This document shows, one piece after another, positions 47,587 to 58,277 of a stretch of DNA of 64,000 nucleotides. A program made the translations under genes and the position numbers. This DNA comes from Rhabdophis nuchalis (taxonomy: Eukaryota > Chordata > Lepidosauria > Squamata > Natricidae), in assembly GCA_039707465.1 (NCBI GenBank), contig CM077644.1, positions 79,568,875 through 79,632,874 on the forward strand, in the 5' to 3' direction. Positions within the stretch are counted from its first letter, which is position 1. Each line of letters starts with the position of its first letter. A model generated the notes under the pieces. It ran no database searches and was not told the DNA's origin. It saw nothing but the letters and a program-made list of their open reading frames with translations.

Positions 47587-48426
47587 TTATTTTTTAGATC
47601 TAAGTCTCTTGGCTATTGTATCTTCTTTTTCTCTTCCCTGGCCCCGAGCGGGCGGGGCCGTGGCCCCCTCTGTCCCCCCTGGATCTTCCCCCAGGATAGA
47701 GGAATGTTTTTTAAGAAAGGCTTCCGCCTCAACAACTGTTTTAATCCTCACTCTTCCTCCTTCCCAGAACACCAGCATCCCTTCGGGTGTCACCCACTTG
47801 AACCAAATCCCATGATCAAATAAAATTTTAGACAAGAAGGAAAATTTCCGTCTTGCTTCTCGAATCTTTCTAGGAATCTGCTTCAAGATAGTGACCGTTT
47901 TTTGTTGGTAAATTAAGGGGTTCCCTCTCTGCGCCTTCAAAATTTCCTCTCTGGTTGACCTTCTAACAAATTTCACATGTATCTCTCTAGGCACTTCATT
48001 TATCCTGGCATATGCTGAGTTAATTCTATAGGCTAGGTCAATGATCTCATCCTTAGGTTTTTGTAAATAGTCTGCTAAAATTGTGCTCATAAGATCAGGG
48101 AGGCATTCACCAGGTTGCTCAAAAACATTCTGAAATCTCAAAAAATATGTCATTCTTTCCATATCAATCCTAGACACATGCCCACTTGTTTCCTCAACCT
48201 CTTTAGTAACATTTTTAATCTCTCCCTTAACCCCCACCAACCCCCCTTCCAATTCTTCAGTCTTCTGTGTAATTTCCAGCGTTTGCTTCCTTATGTCCAA
48301 TAGCTCCTTCTTGAAATTGATGTTTTCAGCCCTCTGGGCCTGAATTTCGTTTACCAAAGTTTGTATAACAGTTTCAAGAGAAGCCATCCATTGTTCTAAA
48401 CTTGCCAGTGCTGTTTCTTGAGCCAT
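47587..48426 (-). CDS. L1 ORF1p-type RNA-binding protein (279 aa)
   Basis: An RNA-binding, nucleic-acid chaperone-like protein of the L1 ORF1p family, which coats its own RNA to form the retrotransposition particle. Residues 1-90 are heptad-rich and predicted to form the trimeric coiled coil. An RRM-like domain follows (YFLRFQNV at 94-101, YRINSAYAR at 133-141, PREIHVKFVRR at 146-156). Then comes the C-terminal domain with ARRKFSFL at 191-198, WFKWVTPEG at 208-216 and FLKK near 237. The tail (245-279) is Gly/Pro/Lys-rich and probably disordered. The ATG at 48426 is followed at once by the coiled coil, and no better start exists upstream. There are no stops or frameshifts, and it is somewhat shorter than mammalian ORF1p (about 340 aa). 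The intact frame argues for a recent insertion or selection on the protein. Confidence 0.85.
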   Translation of the reverse strand: MAQETALASLEQWMASLETVIQTLVNEIQAQRAENINFKKELLDIRKQTLEITQKTEELEGGLVGVKGEIKNVTKEVEETSGHVSRIDMERMTYFLRFQNVFEQPGECLPDLMSTILADYLQKPKDEIIDLAYRINSAYARINEVPREIHVKFVRRSTREEILKAQRGNPLIYQQKTVTILKQIPRKIREARRKFSFLSKILFDHGIWFKWVTPEGMLVFWEGGRVRIKTVVEAEAFLKKHSSILGEDPGGTEGATAPPARGQGREKEDTIAKRLRSKK

Positions 48427-49285
48427 GATTAACTGTTAAAGTCAGTGCCACCAAAATGGCGTTTTCAGGGTGGGGACTAACCGGGAGCCAAAAGTTCAGA
48501 TCAAGGTTGGAACGTTGTAAAATTCAGGAACCAAGAGAGAGCCAATTTTCCAACTCAATAGTTATAATAACGAAGGTAATCCAGAAAGGAACCACAAATC
48601 CAACAGAAAAAAATTCTTCATTAATATCCAGAGAGAGTCCCACTTATAAAGAGACGCTGGGAATTTTCCATAGTTAAAATAGTCAGGCAGGGACAAAGAG
48701 AAGCCACTTTTCACCGCCCATCTCAGAGCCCAGAGGAGAGAGTAGTAAAATAATTTTTTTTTTAACCAGCCAGACCTAGAAACAATGTTGCAAATAGCCG
48801 CATTCCACTTTCCCTTGTTAAAGACAGTCCGGATTTAAGATTTCCGCTTTCTCTTCCAGAGAAGCCATTTTTAAGTGCCGCTTAAGTCCGAGGGTTTTTT
48901 TTTTGAAAACAAACACCCCCCTCCCAGTCCATTCAGCCTGGCTGGCAGCAAGGAAAAAAAGTCTTTTTTTAAACTCACTCTCCCTCGCAGCTGAAGCCTC
49001 GGCAGACCTTCCGATCTCTTCCGCTCAGCCCTCTTCATTAAAGTGAATGGCGCCGACAGCCGTTGGCGAAGGGAGAACCCCCCGCAGCATGTTCTCCTTC
49101 ACCTAGGCCACGGCAAAAGGGTCGCCTCCCCCACCGCCGTGAGGGGGGGCGTCCCTGCCGAGCCGGCCCTACGGGAGACCCCCAAAAAAGGGGCGTCTCG
49201 CCCCCGTGGGGGGGCAGAAGAAGCAACAAAATGGCGAGCGAGCGCTAGGCTCGCTCGTCGCCGCAGGAGCCGGAACCGGAAGTCC
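48427..49285 (-). promoter_or_regulatory. CpG-rich 5' leader / likely internal promoter of the HAL1-like element
   Basis: In contrast to the AT-rich surroundings, 48960-49285 is GC- and CpG-rich, as L1 5' UTRs are. CCGGAAGT (49276-49283), an ETS-type site, lies two bases from the element's 5' end. AAAATGGCG, the YY1 core, occurs at 49228-49236, about 50 bp from the 5' end, and again at 48453-48461 near the ORF. YY1 sites near the 5' end guide initiation in human L1; the same role here is an inference. The overlapping open frames on both strands here are compositional. Confidence 0.5.
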
Positions 49286-49297
49286 CTAGTTTTCTTT

Positions 49298-50270
49298 CTG
49301 ACAATCTCCATCTCCCCACTTTCTCTGTGTCTCATATTTTCCAGATATTAATATATTTCCAAACACACAGGATCCATCTCCTGCTCTTTTCTGCCTCTTG
49401 CCAACAGTACCTCCAAAGTTAGGCGGAATCAATATTTAGATGGCCAATAACACAGTGTGGTCTTCTAATGACATGGAGAACCCTCTCCCCCCCAGCTCTA
49501 ATGATATGTATTAAGTTCCCTTGGTTAAACAGCTCTATAAAAATTATACAGCAGCAGAATCAATAGGAAATAATTCTAACCAGCTTTCTTTCACAAGAGT
49601 CGTTGCAAGGCTACATCAACACACACCGATCAATCCAAGGCAGTCTTCCAGGAGAGAAAGGAGTGCAAGGAATGTTTATTGAATCTAGTCTCAGAACATC
49701 ACCCTTTTCACGCTGTCTCCTTGGAAAGCAACCATCCAGCATTTTTCATGCCTTTTTTTTTTTTTTGGCCTTTTAAAATTTATTCTAAGTGCCATTTCTC
49801 AGTCGATAGGAGGGATATTGCTCCATTTTGCTTCCCAGAGATGGGAAAAGAATTTGACAATGTCTCCTATTTATTTCTACAATACAATTTGTTTACATGT
49901 GGGCACAGTTTCAGTGATTGATTTTTCCCAAGGAGACTTACATTTGAAGTGCTGCGTAACAACAAATGACACGGTAAACACTTGGAAGGACCAAGCTGTG
50001 CAAAGCCACTTTTAGTCCTCTGGGAGTCTTTAAAGGGAGCAGAGTGTGGATTGTTGCCAGATTTAAGCACTCTAAGAAGGGATTTCTGCATACAAGAACA
50101 TGGACTATGCCTTATTTTCTTTGTAGCCCTCATTCTTTCCCCACTGTGCACACTGAAACCTCAATAGGTGGAGAGAGCATCTCTCTAATATCTGTTTCTG
50201 GAAAGAGATGAAAGCAAAATTATGCATTCATGTGCTACATGTTGCCCTGCAGGAAACAGAATAGTGGAGA
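49298..50270. other. Intron sequence, nothing recognised
   Basis: Intron to the right of the HAL1-like insertion. Its overlapping short frames show no known domain, and no repeat was identified. Confidence 0.4.
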
Positions 50271-50372
50271 AGTTCTTTCTTTTTCTTTCTTCTTCTTCCC
50301 TCCTTCTTCCTCTTCCTTCTCTTCCTTCTCCTTCCTCTTCTCCTCCTCATCCTCCCTTTCCTTTCTCTCCTT
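50271..50372. repeat. Polypyrimidine tract (CTT/TCC-rich)
   Basis: About 100 bp with almost only C and T on the plus strand. Confidence 0.8.
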
Positions 50373-50726
50373 TATTTAACTGCTGCTGCATTGGGGAAAC
50401 CACATTTTTAAAAAGTGTAACAGCTATCTTGGTTGACCATACTGAATACAAAGAAAATCGGGTTTAAATTATTTTAAATGCAGAGGCAGTTATTCTTAAG
50501 AGGTGTGGAATGCCCTGATGATGAAGTAAATATGATGCGCATATTTATTTATTAAAACTGTGTTTAATTCAAACTCTAAAAAACCCTCAAAACAGATGTA
50601 TGTGCCACAAGCTGCAGAAGAGGCTTCAATAGACCCTGCACTAGGTTATCTATCTCAGGATCCTATGTTATTTTATTAACAGGGAGGGTTTATATCCTCA
50701 GATGATACAGGCTCAAAGTTCTCTTT

Positions 50727-50784
50727 CCTCCTCCTCCTCCTCCTCCTCCTCCTCCTCCTCCTCCTCCTCCTCCCCCTCCTCCTC
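50727..50784. repeat. (CTC)n microsatellite
   Basis: About 19 CTC/TCC units with one CCC interruption. Confidence 0.9.
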
Positions 50785-50993
50785 ATTTTTCAAAAAAATG
50801 TAATCATTCAAGAACTTGTTCATGGTCTGTATGATGGAAGTATAAATTAGTGCCAGACTATTCTATTGACCACGTCAATGCTTTAAAAAATTCAAAATGT
50901 TGCTCCCTTCAACAGAATTGCTGTCCTAATCATCTGGATCAGATCATTTTTACTCTTAGCAAATTTATATACCAATAATTTGCCGGTAACTAT

Positions 50994-51257
50994 ACAATAC
51001 AATACAATATCAGAATTGGAAGGGACCTTGTAGGTCTTCTAGTCCAACCCCCTGCGTGGGCAGGAACCCTATACCATTTCAGATAAATGGCTATCTAACA
51101 TCTTTTTAAAGGCTTCCAGGGTTGGGGCATTCACAACTTCTGGAGGCAAGCTGTTCCAGAGGTTAATTGTTCTAACTGTCAGGAAATTTCTCCTTAGTTC
51201 TAAGTTGCTTCTCTCCTTGATTAGTTTCCACCCATTGCTACTTTCATAATTATCCAT
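50994..51257 (-). mobile_element. CR1 LINE 3' end
   Basis: Reversed terminal repeat CAATACAATACAATA, then GGGACCTTGTAGGTCTTCTA, then an open frame of 62 codons including [20 protein letters not shown] and [13 protein letters not shown], the C-terminus of the CR1 polyprotein. 5'-truncated and very close to the copy at 52205. Confidence 0.8.
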
Positions 51258-52204
51258 TACTATATCATGTTCCTCCAGAGTTCAGCGCTTCTTTTGTGCT
51301 GACCAAACCAGTGCAGTTTAGTTAGCATTTGATTCTCATAGGTAAACAAATATTAAACAGAGACACACACATTGTTTCTTATTTCTTCCTTGCAATTCAT
51401 TTTAAAAAAGTAAGTTTTGCATTAAGGTTATGTTCAAATGGTTCAAAAGCATAAAAAAAAAGGCAAGTGTCAAATTGGAAAAAAAAATACGACAATTTTC
51501 TCAATAATTTTCCTGAAAAGTAGGAAGTATACAGAAGGCTAGAGATAAAGGTGGTGGACTGGCCCAACCCACCATATGCACTGCTTGTATTTCCAGATTT
51601 CCCTGCTTCATCAGTACAGAGTGCTATTAATACACAATCCACTGGCAGATTGTACAAATGTTTAAACTTCATGTGAATACTATTTTATAATTCAGGAGAA
51701 AAAGCAGAAGATAAACTTTTTTTCTTTAAAAAAAAAATAACTCTCTGGTACAATAACTCTCTCATCTTGTTATATACATATTAATAGAGATGTATGGGTT
51801 TAGTTTTGACTAGCTAACTTTCAGTGAAGGAAAAGCCAGAGCAAAATGCAGAAATTGAAATGTGATTTGTTAAAGTGTTACATTCAACAGCGCTATATGA
51901 AGTGAGAACAGCAGCAGAAATATATCCTACAGCAGTAGCAGAAAAAGTACAGCTGACAATCAGCAACCACCTCATCCTTAAGACTGAGACTCCTGTACAG
52001 TTCAAAGTCTTTTTTAACTAGGAGTGTCCATCAGGTGTGGCAAAAATACTAAAGATAAGTGCCCATAGTGTTGCAATTGAAATTCCACATACAAAATATA
52101 GACAAGGCTTCAATCACACCCTTGGGGCCATCACCTTGACATGGTTGCCAATACTTGGAGAACACCTTGGTTCCAACAAATGCATAATAGGCACATTTCA
52201 CAAA
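51258..52204. other. Intron sequence; unassigned short frames
   Basis: No transposon recognised. A plus-strand stretch 51830-52200 can be read with few stops, but I recognise no domain in it. Confidence 0.3.
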
Positions 52205-52897
52205 ACCCTAAAGCAAATGGGATCTTGGAATCCTAGTGGACAACCATTTAAATATGAGCCAGCAGTGTGTAGCAGCTGCCAAAAAAGCCAACACAGTTCT
52301 AGGCTGCATCAACAGAGGGATAGAATCTAGGTTACGTGAAGTGTTAATGCCACTGTATAGTGCCTTGGTAAGGCCACACTTGCAATACTGCATACAGTTT
52401 TGGTCGACACGATGTAGAAAAGATGTGGAGACTCTGGAAAGAGTGCAGAGAAGAGCAACCAAGATGATTAGGGGACTGGAGACTAAAACATATGAAGAAC
52501 GGTTGCAGGAGCTGGGTATGTCTAGTTTGATGAAGAGAAGGACCAGGGGAGACATGATAGCAGTGTTCCGATATCTCAGAGGGTGCCACAAAGAAGAGGG
52601 AGTCAAACTATTCTCCAAGGCACCTGGGGGCAGGACAAGAAGCAATGGGTGGAAACTAATCAAGGAGAGAAGCAACTTAGAACTAAGGAGAAATTTCCTG
52701 ACAGTTAGAACAATTAACCTCTGGAACAGCTTGCCTCCAGAAGTTGTGAATGCCCCAACCCTGGAAGTCTTTAAGAAGATGTTAGATAGCCATTTGTCTG
52801 AAATGGTATAAGGTTCCTGCCCACGCAGGGGGTTGGACTAGAAGACCTACAAGGTCCCTTCCAACTCTGCTATTGTATTGTATTGTTTTGTATTGTA
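52205..52897 (+). mobile_element. CR1 LINE, C-terminal part of ORF2 plus complete 3' end
   Basis: The open frame (52236-52811, 191 codons) carries the CR1 region after the RT catalytic site: [65 protein letters not shown] and the terminus LDSHLSEMV. The 3' UTR is the usual GTTCCTGCCCACGCAGGGGG, TTGGACTAGAAGACC, CCCTTCCAACTCTGC and then TATTG repeats instead of poly(A). 5'-truncated, with no stops within the kept part, so fairly young; it cannot move alone. Confidence 0.85.
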
Positions 52898-53314
52898 AAT
52901 AACTAGGCTCACACACTTGAGTACTCTAGTCTTAAAAGAACAGGGTTAAAAGTGGCTTTATCATACTCTGCACAGAAAACAACTCTTCTGATATATTTTT
53001 TATACCAAGATTGGACAGCAAAGATCATAGAATGCAAAAAGTCCTTAGTGCTACCTTACTAAGTTGCAGAACACACTACTTACTGACAGCAGTGCTGTGA
53101 TCTGCCAAGTGAATTCATTATTACTCAGGCATGAAGAGATTTCTTCAATTGTCCTCATGCAATATTTCACTCCTTGTGGTGCTACTTTTCTAAAGATACC
53201 GTACAATCTGTCAGACCAGGTGCAAATGTGAAAATTTCAATCAGATTAAATATTTTTTTAAAAAAATCAGTTTGAATAAGCACTGACTTTACCCTCTCGC
53301 GATACTAAAAACTA

Positions 53315-53551
53315 TCATGTTTCCCCAAAAATAAGACAGACTCTTATTTTCTTTCACCCCCCGAAATAAGCACTTGACCTTATTTTTGGTGAGGTCTTAT
53401 TTTTGAGGTGCAGGAAGCACCTCATGGCAACTGCTGTGTTGCAATAGTTTCAGAGAGGGCTTATTTTGGGGGAGGGTTTATTTTAGTGCATGTGCTCAAA
53501 AGCCCGATTGGGCTTATTATCCAGGGAGGTCTTATCTTTGGGGAAACAAGG
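53315..53551. mobile_element. TA-target (mariner-like) MITE, GTTTCCCC type
   Basis: Ends TCATGTTTCCCCAAAAATAA and TTATCTTTGGGGAAACAAGG are inverted, with TA on both sides (53313-53314 and 53552-53553). It is 237 bp, contains repeated CTTATTTT blocks and is non-coding. Unlike the 18602/22501 family in sequence, but with the same target preference. Confidence 0.65.
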
Positions 53552-53569
53552 TAACTTCATTGTGCTAAA

Positions 53570-54250
53570 AACATTTATTTATTTATTTATTTATTTGATT
53601 TATATCCCGCCCTTCTCCAGAAGGACCCAGGGCGGCGCACAGGAATTTAAAATACATACAAAATAATAAAAAAAATTAAAAAACCTATTAAATATCAGCC
53701 CTGTGCTAAAACCAATTAAAATCTCCAATTAAAACTATCTACACTAGTCCCAGCGGAGGTTATGTTATGTTAGGCCGGCTTGATGAAAAAGGTGTGTTTT
53801 CAAACACTGGCGGAAGAGGCGGAGGTCAGTGATGGTACGGAGTTCTGGGGGTAGGTCGTTCCATAGGGCAGGGCCCGCCACAGAGAAGGCCCTTCCCCTG
53901 AGTGTCGCCAGTCGGCATTGTCCGGCCGATGGCACCCTGAGAAGGCCCTCTCTGTGGGAGCGTATCGGTCTGAGGGATGTATGGGGCAGGAGACGGTCTC
54001 GCATATAACTAGGTCCCGAGCCATGGAGCGATTTAAAGATGGTCGTCAAAACCTTGAAGCGCATCCGAAAGACCACAGGAAGCCAGTGCAGTTTGCGCAG
54101 GATCGGTGTAATATGGGAGTGCCTCGAAGCTCCCGTAATCACCCGCGCGGCTGCATTCTGAACTAACTGTAGCTTTCGAGTGCACCTCAAGGGAAGCCCC
54201 ATGTAGAGAGCATTGCAGTAGTCGAGTCAGGATGTCACGAGTGCCTGAGT
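53570..54250 (-). mobile_element. L2-clade LINE 3' third, GGGTCC-tail subfamily
   Basis: The minus-strand open frame (54202-53765, 145 codons) covers MGLPLRCTRKLQLVQNAAAR, HITPILRKLHWLPVVFRMRF and AGPALWNDLPPELR to HLFHQAGLT. It differs at many sites from the copies at 27063, 34851 and 40551, and its 3' hairpin is CGCCCTGGGTCC/GAAGGGCGGG with (AAAT)n, so it is a second L2 subfamily. 5'-truncated. Confidence 0.8.
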
Positions 54251-54687
54251 GACACAAATATATCTTAAATAATTACACATTTATTTAATAATTATTAAGC
54301 TTCTAAATATTAAAGATAACTATATTTAACGGTAAAAATATTTAAATTATTAAATCCACAAAGCTCATATTTGCATTAGATGATTTGACTATTGATGTAA
54401 AATGGAGTGCAAAATTGTTTTGAGTGTTGTTTTTTAAATTTACCTTTGCCTTAACTGAAGCTATAAAAGGCCCAAGTAATTGGTAGTAGTGGACATTTTG
54501 AATTTAAAACATTGGAAATGGATTCATAGTGCGTGTGTTCAGTTAAAATGATGAGTTATTTTTCCCTGCCATTTCTGGGGCATTTTGTCTATGTTTGGCT
54601 GATGTCTTATTGATGTTCTGTTTACATTACTTCTAGGAAGTAATGTTTAGGAATGTCTAGGAAGTAACATTACTTCTAGGAAGTAAT

Positions 54688-54785
54688 TTGTCTGAAATGG
54701 TATAAGGTTCCTGCCCACGCAGGGGGTTGGACTAGAAGACCTACAAGGTCCCTTCCAACTCTGCTATTGTATTGTATTGTATTGA
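54688..54785 (+). mobile_element. CR1 LINE 3' tail, about 98 bp
   Basis: GTCTGAAATGGTATAAGG is the stop-codon region of CR1, followed by the full 3' UTR and TATTG repeats. A very short 5'-truncated insertion, almost identical to the end of the 52205 copy. The sequence just before it has two inverted TTACTTCTAGGAAGTAA copies. Confidence 0.75.
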
Positions 54786-56867
54786 AGGAGTGGATGAGCT
54801 GCTGAGCTGTCCAAGGGATTGTTCTCACGTATCTTTAATGTTGTCCCACAGCTAAGGTGGCATTTTGAGAGCTGAAGGCTATGAAGCAATTAGAAAGTTA
54901 GGATGGAGGATCAAAGTCTAAATAGAGGGACTCTATATAATAATATTTGACTCTACAATAGAGTCAAATATGATTATATACAGTCTGAAAGTCCTGATGA
55001 TTTTGTTTGGTGGCAAAAACTATAGCTCTCAGTTCAGTCAGTTATTTCAATCGGGGAGGAATGTGCTTAATTGAGACCATGGAGATCAGAATGGAGAATA
55101 TTCAAAAGCTTGCTTTTCCATTTACTAATATAAGATCAAAATCTGACTATGGATAAAAAGTAAAATAATCAGCAGTAGGTAAGATACACCTAGGATACCA
55201 TTTTTGAAGTATGTTTCTCAACACATGTGGTTTCATGCATAGTTTCATGTAGACTTTTAATAATCATACACAATTTACAACTTGGCAATCAATTATTCTT
55301 AACATATTTTTATATATTTTCCCTATTATATACCATATGTAAATGCAACTAATTTCAATACAACCTGCCTTCTTTCCTTCTCTCCCTCCCTCCCCACTCC
55401 CTCTCTCTTTCACTCCCATCTTTGTAACTTCAAAAAGTCTGCACCATTCCTATGAAGTTTAGAACAACACAGGCACAAGCAGAATCTGTGACATGTTTAT
55501 CTGGCCCTTAGCAAAGCCTCCTTATGGTCCTGTGTATTTATTGATGAATTTCCCTATTACTGACAGATTTATAGTATACTGTATAGTGATAAATAAATAC
55601 TAAATCGATTGTTGCAGACCATTTCTTGGAATGCATTCTTTGTTGAATCAGATCTGAAACAGTTCTTCCAAATATTTTTGGAGTGTGCCCAACCTTACTT
55701 GCATACCCACAATATAATTCTTCCTACTTTAATTATTTATGTCAAAATGGAATCAAGATAATTATTCTATGATACTTTATTTAAATAGTTGGAGCACTTT
55801 GATGAAATACTGGTCTTCCATCAAGCACCTTCCTATGACTAAAACTGAGTAACATCATAGCTTCTTTAATGAATACCATCAATATGCTGGAGGATATTCA
55901 GTGTAAAAATGAGGACATGAATCCTGGACATGAAATCTAAATTAGGAAGAAAAAAAAAGAATACCGAATGAATGGATAACAGGTTGAAAAATTCAGTGAT
56001 ACTTCAGGGGTAGAATACAGTTTAATTAGAAGGATTTGAAAAAAAAATCTTTTAAAAAAAGGTTTAATGTAGCACAAGGAGTGATTGAAAAGCATCAAAA
56101 GATCATTGATATGAACTTGACTTTAATTACGTGTTTGATATTTTTAAATTTTAGTGTGAAATGCAATGTAGTAGCAGAAAGTATGGCAGTGTTATGTTAA
56201 AACGCTGTGAATGACAATGAGTCCCATACACATTTCTTATGTAAATAAAAATTTGTAATTTCTCATTGCCAAATCAATTTCTTATAAGACAATTTTAAGA
56301 AAATTACAAGAAAATATAAAACATAATAATTATATTACAAAAACAAAAAGGTTCTGAATAAAAGAGCAAGTTACGTAATTTAAACATATTTATATACAGT
56401 ATGTAATTTTTAAAATGTCATTTTCTAGTTATTAATTCCTTAAAATACTACAGGGATCAACAAAATGGAGTAAAACTGCTACGTATGCTGCTTGATTTTT
56501 ATTATGTTAATGTTATAAACTTACAAAAATTGCTAACACTTTATTTAAAGCATTCATTTACTAAATGGCTGGCAGCTGGCATTAGTGTGCCATTTGCCAC
56601 ATAAGACAAGACTTTTCTTGTTTTCACTCATGATCTCTTTGCCATCTAGTTGAAGTGATGATTACTTTATTTGCTGGAAATCTATGCCTAAAGAGATGGT
56701 AACATGAAAACTACCGATGTGGAGAAGTCCTTGTGCTGGGATCTGATTCATCTTCATGAACAAATGCATGTCAGCTGACTTTTAGATTTATACAATTTAC
56801 AAGCTAAGAATCATCCATATACTCATCACTTTCAATTACAATATCAGTACAAAATCACTGCCTAAAC
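54786..56867. other. Intron sequence, nothing recognised
   Basis: AT-rich intron with a CT-rich patch near 55370-55420. No gene or named repeat. Confidence 0.4.
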
Positions 56868-57227
56868 CTGTGATGGCGAACCTATGGCATGCATGCCCGA
56901 AGTGGCATGTGGAGCTATGTCACCTGGCATGCGTGGCTTTGCCCATTCCTCTTTTGGGTTTCTGGTGCGCATGCATGCATGATGATCAGCTGGACTTCGT
57001 GCATGTAGCAGTGCTGGAAAGTAGAAGAGCTGGTCTTCCATTTTCCAGCATGAACATTTGTGCTTATCAGCTGATCATTGCGCATATGTGTGCCAGTAAC
57101 CAGAAATTCATTTTCTGGCACATGCATGCCCCCTGGCAGCTCTTCTTCCAGGTTGCAGCCCCAACGAGCACATGTGTGTGTGCACTCCCTTTTTGACATT
57201 CGGTGCCGAAAAGGATCACCATTACTG
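56868..57227. mobile_element. hAT-like element (CTGTGATGGCGAACC type)
   Basis: Left end CTGTGATGGCGAACC, right end GGATCACCATTACTG, same family as 12130 and 26555. Flanks GCCTAAAC and CTGATCAA do not match, so the target duplication has decayed or one end was replaced. It is 360 bp and non-coding. Confidence 0.55.
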
Positions 57228-57844
57228 CTGATCAAATGCAAAAATAGTTTAAACTTTTCTATCCAAAAAAAATTAATAGTGTACAAAAGTGAACCAGAAA
57301 TATGATTATAAGCAATTGTGAAATTCTTCAAATTATCAGAAAAATGAGAAATAATTCTTATATTATATTGATATGTTGTTTGGGGCTGACTTTAAAAAAA
57401 ATCTGTACATTGTGTCTTCAGCTGATTAAAATCTAACCTGTTTTACATGAATATCACACTCCTTTCCATATCATTCATACCTGAGATTTTTATCTATGCT
57501 TAGAATGTGATATGGAAGCACACTCATTTCTCATAAAGCTATTGGATAGAATGCCTGCACATTATAACTCCTATTCTGAATGCACAAAGGCTAGAGATTT
57601 AGATTTATAAAAAAGGATTACAATTTTTGCCATCTAGTAGGGCAAATAGGGAGAGAGTTAAATGTCCAGAACTGCTGTTAAACTTGACCAATTGGATCAT
57701 AAGGCAATGCTAACAATATTCCCAGTAATGGAACCACCAATACTCAAAAGGATTTTAGAAAGAGTGCCATGAAACTATATTCACAACTTAAAAAAAGGAG
57801 TATTTAATCATGTGATTCGCCAGTTTATAGTCTTGCACAATCCA
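57228..57844. other. Intron sequence, nothing recognised
   Basis: No feature identified. Confidence 0.4.
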
Positions 57845-58230
57845 ATCAATACAAAAACTATGAGTGATGCAAAAAGCCATGGAAAGATATATGCTCGGCA
57901 TTAGAAGACAAGATAAAAAGACCTGCACATGGATTAGAGAGCAAACGAAAATATACAATATCATCAAGAGAATAAAGAATTGAATGGAAATGGGCTGGTA
58001 GCATAGCAGGAAGAATTGATGGCAGTTGGACTAAGGCAGTTGCAGAGTGGATCCTACTTGATAAAAAGCATCCACAAAAGAGACCTAAAACAAGATGGCT
58101 CGATGACATCAACAAGTATTGCGGGCCCAAATGGCAAAGGATAGCTCAGGATCATATTGGTTGGAAACAAGCGGAAGAGGCCTTCATCCTGCAGTGGGTA
58201 GGCAATGGCTAAAATGATGATGATGATGAA
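57845..58230 (+). mobile_element. RTE-like LINE, C-terminal end
   Basis: A plus-strand frame without stops from about 57976 to the TAA at 58210 reads RIEWKWAGSIAGRIDG, then KRPKTRWLDDINKYCGPKW, then RIAQDHIGWKQAEEAF, ending QWVGNG. The WKWAG and RP-x-TRW-x-DDI patterns are those of the tail of RTE-type (and some R4-type) LINE proteins. The stop is followed directly by (ATG)n, the kind of short tail RTE elements have. Upstream sequence to 57845 is likely the same element with stops. The clade name is tentative. Confidence 0.55.
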
Positions 58231-58277
58231 TCAATCCTGAAAAAAGTTTGTCGGTTCTGTAGTTTGAAAGAATTAAA

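Larger units (their letters stand above)
47309..49285 (-). mobile_element. ORF1-only L1-derived retrotransposon (HAL1-like), apparently full length
   Basis: A minus-strand element of about 1.98 kb. From its 5' end it has a CpG-rich leader of about 860 bp (49285-48427), an intact L1-type ORF1 (48426-47587), a 3' UTR of about 265 bp, and a poly(A) tail (poly-T on plus, near 47309-47320). The 12 bp CTAGTTTTCTTT flanks both sides exactly (47297-47308 and 49286-49297), a target duplication of L1 type, so both ends are real. There is no ORF2: the 3' UTR and poly(A) follow ORF1 directly. This is the layout called HAL1 (half-L1) in mammals. It would depend on the ORF2 protein of an active L1. Confidence 0.8.

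Noticed and set aside
49038..49351. Arg/Pro-rich frames on both strands
   Set aside because: Compositional by-product of the CpG-rich leader of the HAL1-like element.
51814..52330. Overlapping 63- and 97-codon frames, one with a membrane-like stretch
   Set aside because: No recognisable domain; the right part runs into CR1 in a different frame.
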